Source: Pseudomonadota bacterium
GTDB taxonomy: Bacteria; Pseudomonadota; Gammaproteobacteria; Burkholderiales; Burkholderiaceae_C
DNA length: 7,753 nt
Direction of reading: 5' to 3'
Assembly (NCBI GenBank): GCA_018241985.1
Contig: JAFECV010000091.1
Coordinates: forward strand, 1-7,753
How positions within the stretch are numbered: position 1 is the first letter of the stretch; the number at the start of each line of letters is the position of its first letter. A program made the translations under genes and the position numbers. Positions 1-7,753 of this stretch are shown piece after piece. The notes beneath the pieces are model-generated. The model was given only the letters and a program-made list of their open reading frames with translations. It did not search any database and was not told the DNA's origin.

Positions 1-2500
<2,500 letters not shown>

Positions 2501-2506
2501 CGTCGT

Positions 2507-2510
2507 CTCC
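2507..2510 (-). promoter_or_regulatory. Ribosome binding site of the acyltransferase gene
   Basis: GGAG on the minus strand, six bases before ATG 2500. The 13 bases from GGAG through ATG match those at the phasin start except for two positions, which fixes both starts and suggests similar translational drive. Confidence 0.75.
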
Positions 2511-2548
2511 GATATGTTGGCTGGCGCCGGATCGGCGCGCGCGCTGAT

Positions 2549-2576
2549 GCCGGCCGCTCGCGCGGCTCGCGCCGGC
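2549..2576 (-). other. GC-rich stem-loop immediately after the phasin stop codon
   Basis: On the minus strand a 5-bp perfect stem (2562-2566 with 2553-2557) closes a GCGA tetraloop of the GNRA class. An outer four-base arm pair (2573-2576 with 2549-2552) extends it across a six-base bulge. It begins on the last base of the phasin TAG. There is no following T-tract, so it looks more like an mRNA 3'-protecting or attenuating structure between phasin and acyltransferase than a full terminator. Confidence 0.4.
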
Positions 2577-3100
2577 TACTTCTGCCGCAGCAGCTTCTGC
2601 ATGGCCGCCAGGTTTTCCTGGAACCGGTCCTGCACCACCTTCCACGCCTTGCTGCGCGTCGCGGCCTCCATCTGCGCGAGCTCGCGGAAGTTCTCCACCG
2701 CCTTCTTCACGCCGTCCTGCACCGCCTTGGTGTGGCGCTTGATCGCCTCCTCGCCACCGGCGTCGCGCATCGCCTGCTGCCACTCTGCGAGCGACTCCCG
2801 CAGGATTTCGTTGCGCCGCGCGGCGAGCTGCTTCATGCCCTCGTAGGCCTGGCGGTTCGCCTCGGCGAGCGCCTCCATGTCCTTGCGCTGCGATTCGAGG
2901 ATCGCGTTCAGGTCGACTCCCGGGAGCTTCAGTTGCTCGGCCAGCTTGCCGTAGTTGCGCAGGTCCAGCGCGCGCAGGCCGGGGAACGCGCGCGGCGTGC
3001 TGGTCGCGGCGTCGGATGCGCCCGCCGCGCCCGCGGTCTTCGCCGTGGGCTTGGCGGCGCTCGCGCTCGTCTTGGTGGCGGCGGTTTTCCTGGTGGCCAT
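2576..3100 (-). CDS. Phasin family protein (polyhydroxyalkanoate/lipid granule coat protein)
   Basis: A 174-residue phasin (PF09361-like). Phasins are amphipathic helical proteins that coat intracellular polyhydroxyalkanoate granules and sometimes neutral lipid inclusions, controlling granule number and size. Residues 1-37 form an Ala/Lys/Thr/Ser-rich arm. The conserved phasin region starts near 48 (LRNYGKLAEQLKLPGVDL) and runs through LNAILESQRKDMEALAEANRQ (about 64-84). The rest, to residue 174, is helical and charged with heptad-like spacing. No signal peptide or membrane segment is seen. The ATG at 3100 is chosen over an in-frame upstream start at 3355: it has a strong AAGGAG at 3107-3112 at good spacing, and the longer frame would overlap the hydrolase gene by about 210 bases with Arg/Ala-rich shadow sequence. 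It sits 44 bases after the hydrolase stop and 75 before the acyltransferase start. It resembles PhaP-type phasins, but the N-terminal arm is reminiscent of PhaF-like tails. Confidence 0.92.
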   Translation of the reverse strand: MATRKTAATKTSASAAKPTAKTAGAAGASDAATSTPRAFPGLRALDLRNYGKLAEQLKLPGVDLNAILESQRKDMEALAEANRQAYEGMKQLAARRNEILRESLAEWQQAMRDAGGEEAIKRHTKAVQDGVKKAVENFRELAQMEAATRSKAWKVVQDRFQENLAAMQKLLRQK

Positions 3101-3106
3101 GATCGT

Positions 3107-3112
3107 CTCCTT
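3107..3112 (-). promoter_or_regulatory. Ribosome binding site of the phasin gene
   Basis: AAGGAG on the minus strand, six bases before ATG 3100. It is among the strongest Shine-Dalgarno sequences in the window, fits an abundant granule coat protein, and decides the phasin start over the upstream in-frame codon. Confidence 0.8.
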
Positions 3113-3144
3113 CGTCGGGTGGGAAGCTCGTGGGCCGGCCCGGG

Positions 3145-3933
3145 TCAGGCGAACGCCTGCGCGTCGCGCAGCGGATCGCGGTAGACCAGGCCGCGCAGGC
3201 CGTGGCGGTCGAACGGACGCCACTGCCCTTCCGGCTGCGCGAGCCGGTCGGCGATCGCATACAGCGCCGCCGGGTTGTGCCCGAGCCCGCAGTGGCTGCC
3301 CTCGATCTCGATGTTCTCGGTCTGCGGCGACGGCCGTTCCAGGCAGGTCTGCCACGCCACGATGCCGTCGCTGCGGCTGTAGATCGCGGTGGCCGGCACC
3401 GGCGGCGGCGTCTTCATGCGCTCGCGCTCGGGCCAGTCCTCGGCCCTGCGCCCGCTCAACGCTTCGTACAGGCGCCAGGCATTGCTCGCATGCGGCCCGC
3501 CGGCGAACGGGCTGCCGAGCGTGATCACGTCGCGTATCTGCTCGGGCATGCGGCGCGACAATTCGCGCGCGAACACGCCCCCTAAGCTCCAGCCGATCAG
3601 GCTGACCTTGCGCCCATCGCGCTCGTGGATATCGGCCAGCCGCCGTTCCATCGCCGCTTCGACGCCGGGCCGCGGACCGCGGTTCGTTCCGAGCTTCCAG
3701 CCATGCGCGCGGTAGCCGCGGTCCCGCAGGAACGCACGCAGCGCCCGGGTCGAGAGGTCGCTCGCGGCAAGGCCGGGCAGCACCAGCACCGGATGGCCGT
3801 CGCCGCGCGGCGCCAGCCGCAGCAGCGGCACCGTCGCGAAGAACGCGCCGAGCTCGGCGAATGCGCGCAGTTCGAGCAGCATCAACTGGCGCGGCGGCGG
3901 GGCGGTGTGTTCGTGTGGGGTGTCGGGCATCAT
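3145..3933 (-). CDS. Alpha/beta hydrolase (lipase/esterase-like)
   Basis: A 262-residue alpha/beta-fold serine hydrolase. The nucleophile elbow is GWSLGG (114-119) with Ser116. The likely acid is Asp189 in RSDGIV, and the likely base is His214 in EGSHCGLGHN (His219 is the alternative). VLPGLAASD (51-59) is the probable oxyanion-hole strand, and HGWKLGTNRGPR (77-88) is a conserved-looking motif after the second strand. ITLGSPFAGG (137-146) follows the nucleophile, as in lipase-like proteins. No convincing signal peptide is present, so a cytosolic or granule-associated role is likelier than secretion. The likely start is ATG 3933, next to a second in-frame ATG at 3930; a further ATG at 3960 is possible. 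None has a clear Shine-Dalgarno. It lies 107 bases after the P450 and 44 before the phasin. Plausible substrates are acylglycerols, wax esters or short polyester chains, but the sequence does not show which. Confidence 0.87.
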   Translation of the reverse strand: MMPDTPHEHTAPPPRQLMLLELRAFAELGAFFATVPLLRLAPRGDGHPVLVLPGLAASDLSTRALRAFLRDRGYRAHGWKLGTNRGPRPGVEAAMERRLADIHERDGRKVSLIGWSLGGVFARELSRRMPEQIRDVITLGSPFAGGPHASNAWRLYEALSGRRAEDWPERERMKTPPPVPATAIYSRSDGIVAWQTCLERPSPQTENIEIEGSHCGLGHNPAALYAIADRLAQPEGQWRPFDRHGLRGLVYRDPLRDAQAFA

Positions 3934-3939
3934 GATTTC

Positions 3940-3969
3940 ATCGTAGCAGCCGGACCCCATCGGGCGCAA
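3940..3969 (-). promoter_or_regulatory. Candidate sigma-70-like promoter upstream of the hydrolase
   Basis: On the minus strand TTGCGC (3964-3969) is separated by 18 bases from TACGAT (3940-3945). Each box matches four of six consensus positions. Transcription would start about seven bases downstream, near the ATG at 3933, giving a leaderless or nearly leaderless message. This would fit the absence of a Shine-Dalgarno there. The match is weak and may be chance. Confidence 0.25.
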
Positions 3970-4015
3970 TGGCGCTAGCGCTGACCCGCTGTCGCATCGG
4001 CAACAGCGCGGTCGG

Positions 4016-4038
4016 CCCCGGGCGCCGCCCCGGCCGGG
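4016..4038 (-). terminator. GC-rich dyads just after the P450 stop (weak terminator candidate)
   Basis: Two overlapping dyads lie 3-25 bases past the P450 TGA: a perfect 10-base palindrome at 4029-4038 and a GGGC/GCCC stem with three-base loop inside 4016-4033. No T-run follows, so classical intrinsic termination is doubtful. The remaining bases of the gap to the hydrolase hold a GCGCTAGCGC palindrome at 3972-3981 and the promoter candidate. Confidence 0.25.
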
Positions 4039-4040
4039 CT

Positions 4041-7000
4041 TCAGGCGAACACGTCGGCCACGTAGCGCCCGGTCTCGCGCTCGATCCGGTCGGCCCAGGC
4101 CTCGGCGTCCTCGGGGCTGGTGTTCATCGCCTCCTGGTAGATGCGGACGAAGGTTTCGCGCACGGCGGGCGCCATCCTGCGGCCGTCGCCGCACACGTAA
4201 ACATGGGCACCGTCCCGGAACAGCCGGGCCACCTCGGCACGGTCCTTCCAGACCCGGTGCTGCACGAAGCTCACGTCGCCGTCGGGCGCCCTGAAGAACG
4301 CCGGGCGCACGCTGACCACGCCGGCCGCCTCCCAGGCCGCCAGTTCGTCGCGGTACAGGTAGTCGACATCCGGGTGGTCGCAGCCGAAGAACAGCAGCGC
4401 CGGACCGACGCTGCGCCCGCTCGCGGCCTGCACCGCGCGTTCCTGCAGGAAGCCGCGGAACGGCGCCAGGCCGGTGCCGGCGCAGACCATCACCATCGGC
4501 GTCTCGGGCGAGGCCGGTGGATGGAAGTGGTCGTTCGAGGCGCGGGTCGCGACCGCGAGCCGCGTGCCCGGCGCTGCGTGCGCCAGCAGCGTCGACGCCA
4601 TGCCGTGGAACCGGCCCTGGCCCGACAGCGCCGGCGCGTCGACCACCGCGACGGTCAGCGTGCAGCGCTGCGCGTTCCACAGCGGCGACGACGAGATCGA
4701 GTACTGGCGCGCGCGCACCGGCGGCAGCATCTCGAGGAACGCGGCGAGGCCGAGCTCGCACGACGCATAGCGCTCGAGCAGCTCGAGCACGCTGACGCGC
4801 TTCGGCAGCAGTTCGCGCTGGTAGGCCGCTTCCTCGGCCAGCGCCTCGAGTTCCTTCTGCTCCGGCGGGCAGCGGGTCGATCTGGCGAGCGCCGCCACCT
4901 GCGCGCGCGTGGCCGGCTGCGCGAGCTCGACGTAGTGGAACAGCACCTCGCTCGCGTTCACCGGATGGTCGACCGGCAGCGAGGTGAGGCTGCCTTCGGG
5001 CTTGCGGATGACGATCTGGCTGTCGGTGGCGAGGTTGAAGCGCTTGAGCGCGCGCATCACCAGCCCGATCGGGTTCTGCGGCAGCACCGCCAGGTAGTCG
5101 CCGGCGCGGTAGCCCATGCCGTCGGGCAGCCGGATGTCGATATGGCGCTTGGAGCGGCCGAGCGGGTTGCTCATGTCGACCAGCTCGCGGTTCTCGACCA
5201 CCTCGCCGTACTGCAGCTCGCCCAGGCGCAGGATCGCGGTGCGGCCGCTGCTCACCAGCTCCACCTGCAGCCCGCCGCCGCTCGCCGCCTGCACCGTCTT
5301 GCCGAGTGCTTCGCCTAAGTCGGTCCACAGCCCGGCGTACCACTCGTCGAACGCGCCGAAGAAGTCGCCGCCCGAATCGGTTTCGCCGCGCGCGCGCAGC
5401 CGCGTTGCGCCGGCCGCCTCCAGCCCCGCGTCGAAGCGCTTCGGCACCGCCTGGTACGTGCGCGCCCATTGCCGGTTGCCGCAGCCGAACACCGCGTAGC
5501 GCACGCCGGCAAGCGCGCCGGGTTTCTGTTCGTCCAGCCAGGCCGCGAACTGGCGCGCGTTGTCCGGCGGCTGGCCCTCGTACGACGCGGTGACGATCAC
5601 CACCGCGCCGTCGGTCGGCAGGCGCCCGACATGCTCGTCCAGCGGCGCGGCCTGCGCGGCGTAGCCCTGCGCCTGCGATTCGCTCGCGATGCGCTGCGCG
5701 AACGCCTCGGCCGAGCCGGTGTTCGAGCCGTACAGCACCAGCAGCGGCGTGGTCGGCCCGGTCGCTGCGGCGTGCTGCGGCGCCGGCGCGGCGGCCGGCG
5801 GCGCTCCGAGCTGAGCCACCCGGCTGCGCGGCTTGAACGACGCGCTGCCGCGCGGCTTGACGCGGATGCGGAACCCGTGGGGCTTGAGCGTCAGCGTTTC
5901 GTGCACCTCGAGCCGGTAAGACGGATCGTCCTCGATCAGGTCGAAGCGCTGCAGCATCAGCGCCAGCACGAGCTGCGCCTCCTGCATCGCGAACGGGCGG
6001 CCGATGCAGGCGCGCTGGCCGTTGCCGAACGGTTTCCATGCGTTTGGCGGCAGTTTCTCCATCGCTTCCGGGGCGAAGCGTTCGGGCCGGAACTGTTCGA
6101 CATCGTCGCCCCAGACCTTGGTGTCGCGGTGCAGCATCGGTATCAGCACCATGACGGTCGAATGCTTGTAGACCTGATACTTGCCGCCGATCACCGTGTC
6201 TTCGTAGGGTTTCAGGCCGAACGCCGGCGCGGTCGGCCAGATGCGCAGCGACTCCATCAGGATCTGCTCGAGGTAGCGCAGGCGCCCCAGGTGTTCGACC
6301 CGCGGCAGCTCGGCGCCCAGCACCTCGTCGACCTGCGCGCGCGCGCGGTTCAGCACCTCGGGGTTGCGGCACAGGAAGTAGGTCGCGAACGACAGCAGTC
6401 CGCTGGTCGTCTCGTGCCCCGCGATCAGGAAGGTCACCATCTGGTAGCGGATGTTCTCGTCCGACAGCCCCTCGCCGGTCGTCGGATCGCGGCCGTTCAG
6501 CATCCGGTTCAGCAGGTCGTCCTTGGCCTTTGCTTCGGGGTCGCGCCGGCGCTCGGCGATCAGGCCGTCGGCGACTTCGCGCATCAGCCGCAGGTCGTCC
6601 TCGTACGCGCGGCGCGTGCGCAGCATCAGCTTGTTCGCGACCGGCAGCCGGCGCTCGCGCGCGCCGGATTCGCTCAGCGCCTCGACCATCGCGCCGACGA
6701 ACGGATGGAGCTCGCGCTGGTAGAAGCTGTTGAAGCGGTAGTCGAACGCGCACAGCGCGATCGTGTCCAGCGTGAGCCGCGTCATGTCGTCGGTGACCTG
6801 GATCACGGTGTCCGGGCCGAAGCGCTCCCAGCGCACCAGCATCTGGTCGGCGATGTCGAGCATCTTGTCGAACATGCCGCGGATGCCCAGCGGCCCGAAC
6901 GCCGGCATCAGGATGCGGTGCGCGCGGCCCCAGTTCGGCTCCTCGGTCTTCGCGGTGAACAGGCCGTCGCCGGCGAAGTCGCGGATGTTCTTCAGCGTCG

Positions 7001-7223
7001 CATGCACCCGCTTGTCGAAGCGCTTCTCGTCGCACAGCTCGTTCACCAGTTCCTGCGAGCTGACGAAGATCACCGGCCGGCCGAAGAACTCGAGCTGGAA
7101 GATCGGCCCGTAGGTCTGCGCCATGCGCATGAAGCCCTGCACCGGCGCGTCGCCGTCGACCGCGCGCAGGTTGCCGATGAACGGGTCGCCCTTGGGCTGG
7201 GGAATGGATTCGGTGCGGGGCAT
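4041..7223 (-). CDS. Self-sufficient cytochrome P450 fused to diflavin reductase (CYP102/P450-BM3 family fatty acid hydroxylase)
   Basis: A 1060-residue single-chain monooxygenase with the P450-BM3 layout and about its length (1048). Heme domain: AGDGLF with Phe89 (BM3 Phe87), I-helix AGHETTSG (268-275) with Thr272, ESLR K-helix (324-327) and FGNGQRACIG with heme-ligand Cys406. An Ala/Pro-rich linker spans about 470-490. FMN domain: LVLYGSNTGSAE (495-506), Tyr548 and Trp586. FAD/NADPH domain: RQYSISSSP (839-847), GTGLAPFRGF (916-925) and CGDGRRMAPAV (1011-1021). Such enzymes hydroxylate medium- and long-chain fatty acids at subterminal carbons with O2 and a reduced nicotinamide. Arg49 keeps the BM3 Arg47 carboxylate contact, while the Tyr51 position is Phe53. 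Several NADPH contacts differ, and the C-terminal Trp is Phe1059. ATG 7223 has AGGAG at 7229-7233, five bases away. No regulator gene is visible in the window. Closest CYP102 subfamily not determined. Confidence 0.97.
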   Translation of the reverse strand: MPRTESIPQPKGDPFIGNLRAVDGDAPVQGFMRMAQTYGPIFQLEFFGRPVIFVSSQELVNELCDEKRFDKRVHATLKNIRDFAGDGLFTAKTEEPNWGRAHRILMPAFGPLGIRGMFDKMLDIADQMLVRWERFGPDTVIQVTDDMTRLTLDTIALCAFDYRFNSFYQRELHPFVGAMVEALSESGARERRLPVANKLMLRTRRAYEDDLRLMREVADGLIAERRRDPEAKAKDDLLNRMLNGRDPTTGEGLSDENIRYQMVTFLIAGHETTSGLLSFATYFLCRNPEVLNRARAQVDEVLGAELPRVEHLGRLRYLEQILMESLRIWPTAPAFGLKPYEDTVIGGKYQVYKHSTVMVLIPMLHRDTKVWGDDVEQFRPERFAPEAMEKLPPNAWKPFGNGQRACIGRPFAMQEAQLVLALMLQRFDLIEDDPSYRLEVHETLTLKPHGFRIRVKPRGSASFKPRSRVAQLGAPPAAAPAPQHAAATGPTTPLLVLYGSNTGSAEAFAQRIASESQAQGYAAQAAPLDEHVGRLPTDGAVVIVTASYEGQPPDNARQFAAWLDEQKPGALAGVRYAVFGCGNRQWARTYQAVPKRFDAGLEAAGATRLRARGETDSGGDFFGAFDEWYAGLWTDLGEALGKTVQAASGGGLQVELVSSGRTAILRLGELQYGEVVENRELVDMSNPLGRSKRHIDIRLPDGMGYRAGDYLAVLPQNPIGLVMRALKRFNLATDSQIVIRKPEGSLTSLPVDHPVNASEVLFHYVELAQPATRAQVAALARSTRCPPEQKELEALAEEAAYQRELLPKRVSVLELLERYASCELGLAAFLEMLPPVRARQYSISSSPLWNAQRCTLTVAVVDAPALSGQGRFHGMASTLLAHAAPGTRLAVATRASNDHFHPPASPETPMVMVCAGTGLAPFRGFLQERAVQAASGRSVGPALLFFGCDHPDVDYLYRDELAAWEAAGVVSVRPAFFRAPDGDVSFVQHRVWKDRAEVARLFRDGAHVYVCGDGRRMAPAVRETFVRIYQEAMNTSPEDAEAWADRIERETGRYVADVFA

Positions 7224-7228
7224 GGGGT

Positions 7229-7233
7229 CTCCT
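7229..7233 (-). promoter_or_regulatory. Ribosome binding site of the P450 gene
   Basis: AGGAG on the minus strand, five bases before ATG 7223. It agrees with the family N-terminus (PQPKGDPFIGNL at residues 9-20, like the BM3 start) and rules out the longer neighbouring frames. Confidence 0.75.
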
Positions 7234-7275
7234 GGTGATCGCCGGTCTGGCGCGCGGGCCGGCGCGGTCGCGGAG

Positions 7276-7305
7276 ATTGTGTCGCACCCGCCGCCTGCAG
7301 CGCAA
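7276..7305 (-). promoter_or_regulatory. Candidate promoter of the P450 gene
   Basis: Minus-strand TTGCGC (7300-7305), an 18-base spacer, then CACAAT (7276-7281); four of six consensus matches in each box. The predicted leader to ATG 7223 is about 45 bases and contains the ribosome binding site. The box spacing and the TTGCGC hexamer are the same as in the candidate upstream of the hydrolase. It lies in the 122-base gap after the HAD gene, the largest gap in the window. Confidence 0.4.
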
Positions 7306-7329
7306 CCGCGCGGGGCCGGCGCCGCCTGC
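7289..7329. repeat. 10-base direct repeat around the P450 promoter candidate
   Basis: The plus-strand word cgccgcctgc occurs at 7289-7298, inside the promoter spacer, and again at 7320-7329, upstream of the -35 box. The offset is 31 bases, close to three DNA turns, placing both copies on one helix face. It could be an operator pair for a regulator not encoded here. In GC-rich DNA a chance repeat is also possible. Confidence 0.4.
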
Positions 7330-7345
7330 GGTCCGCTCCGGGTTT

Positions 7346-7753
7346 CTAGTTTCGGATGCCGCGCGCGGCCAGGATCGCGGCGGCGACCTCGGCGAAGCCC
7401 GCGCCGCGCTCGGCGCGCGTCAGGTAGCGCGGCGGGTGCGTGATCTCGGGCAGGAAGCGCGCGATGTTCGCCACGGCGATGCTGCTCGCGAAGCGCTCGA
7501 ACATGCGCTGGTCGTTCGTCGAATCGCCGACATAGGCCCAGCGGTCGACTTCCGCGTCGAGCGCGCGGCCCAGCCGTTCGCGCACGATCCAGCGCGCGCC
7601 GGCCAGCTTGTCGTGCGCGCCGTACCAGCCGTTCACGTGGATGCTGCTGACCGTAGCCTGCATGCCCTCGCTTCGCATGATGCGCACCACCTGCGCGACG
7701 GCTTCGGGCGCGAGCCGCGCGAATTCGCCGTGGTCGATCGCGATGTCGGTCTC
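7346..7753 (-). CDS. HAD-superfamily hydrolase, subfamily IIB (partial, N-terminus outside window)
   Basis: The frame is open from the window end to TAG at 7346-7348: 135 residues of the C-terminal half. The in-frame GTG at 7690 is internal, since the coding frame continues upstream through ETDIAIDHGEFARLAPEAVA. Motif IV is intact as GDSTNDQRMF, the Mg2+-binding GDxxND form, and HDKLAGARWI carries the motif III Lys. The ending PRYLT...GAGFAEV is usual for Cof/IIB-type phosphatases such as sucrose-phosphatase and mannosyl-3-phosphoglycerate phosphatase relatives, which hydrolyse sugar or nucleotide phosphates in the cytosol. The nucleophilic DxD motif and the cap lie outside the window, so the substrate cannot be judged. 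It is 122 bases upstream of the P450 with a promoter candidate between, so it may belong to a different transcription unit. Confidence 0.85.
   Translation of the reverse strand, partial: ETDIAIDHGEFARLAPEAVAQVVRIMRSEGMQATVSSIHVNGWYGAHDKLAGARWIVRERLGRALDAEVDRWAYVGDSTNDQRMFERFASSIAVANIARFLPEITHPPRYLTRAERGAGFAEVAAAILAARGIRN

Noticed and set aside
3132..3141. 10-base palindrome GGGCCGGCCC between hydrolase and phasin
   Set aside because: It has no loop or T-tract, and short GC palindromes are frequent by chance in DNA of this composition.
3101..3355. An 85-residue N-terminal extension of the phasin
   Set aside because: The extension overlaps the hydrolase gene and looks like shadow sequence. 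ATG 3100 has a strong Shine-Dalgarno.
5469..7238. A 589-residue open frame on the plus strand
   Set aside because: It is antisense to the P450 heme domain with low-complexity Arg/Ala/Val/His content. The minus strand carries unmistakable P450 motifs.
3145..7305. One 1386-residue minus-strand frame suggesting a giant hydrolase fusion
   Set aside because: Only its last 262 residues look like protein of a known fold. The rest is an Arg/Ala/Pro-rich frame overlapping the P450 gene.

Overview
This window comes from a very G+C-rich bacterial chromosome with strong G/C preference at third codon positions. The combination of a PF09361-type phasin, a WS/DGAT-type acyltransferase and a bacterial NADH:quinone reductase of the nitronate monooxygenase superfamily points to a betaproteobacterium, most likely Burkholderiales. 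That placement is inferred from gene content and style, not from a marker gene.

All six genes lie on the minus strand, so transcription runs from high to low coordinates. In transcription order they are: the C-terminal part of a HAD-IIB phosphatase (7346-7753, cut by the window end); a complete self-sufficient cytochrome P450 with fused diflavin reductase, CYP102/P450-BM3 type (4041-7223); a small alpha/beta hydrolase (3145-3933); a phasin (2576-3100); a wax ester synthase/diacylglycerol acyltransferase with an unusual basic tail (887-2500); and the N-terminal 277 residues of an FMN-dependent NADH:quinone reductase/nitronate-monooxygenase-like protein (1-833, cut by the window start). No non-coding stretch reaches 130 bases. 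The gaps are 122, 107, 44, 75 and 53 bases. The two largest flank the P450 gene; each holds a weak sigma-70-like promoter candidate and short GC-rich dyads.

The coherent theme is lipid and storage-granule metabolism. A CYP102 enzyme would hydroxylate fatty acids near the methyl end. A WS/DGAT would esterify acyl-CoA onto alcohols or diacylglycerol at the granule surface. A phasin would coat the granule, and a Ser-Asp-His hydrolase could release acyl chains. Phasin and WS/DGAT have near-identical translation start regions, and both carry an Ala/Lys/Arg/Thr/Pro-rich low-complexity arm like the nucleoid-binding tail of PhaF. The most notable points are that acyltransferase tail, the P450 reductase domain with replaced NADPH-specificity residues (including Phe for the C-terminal flavin-stacking Trp), and the coupling of hydroxylase, acyltransferase and phasin in one directional cluster. 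No mobile element, CRISPR array, tRNA or rRNA was seen.
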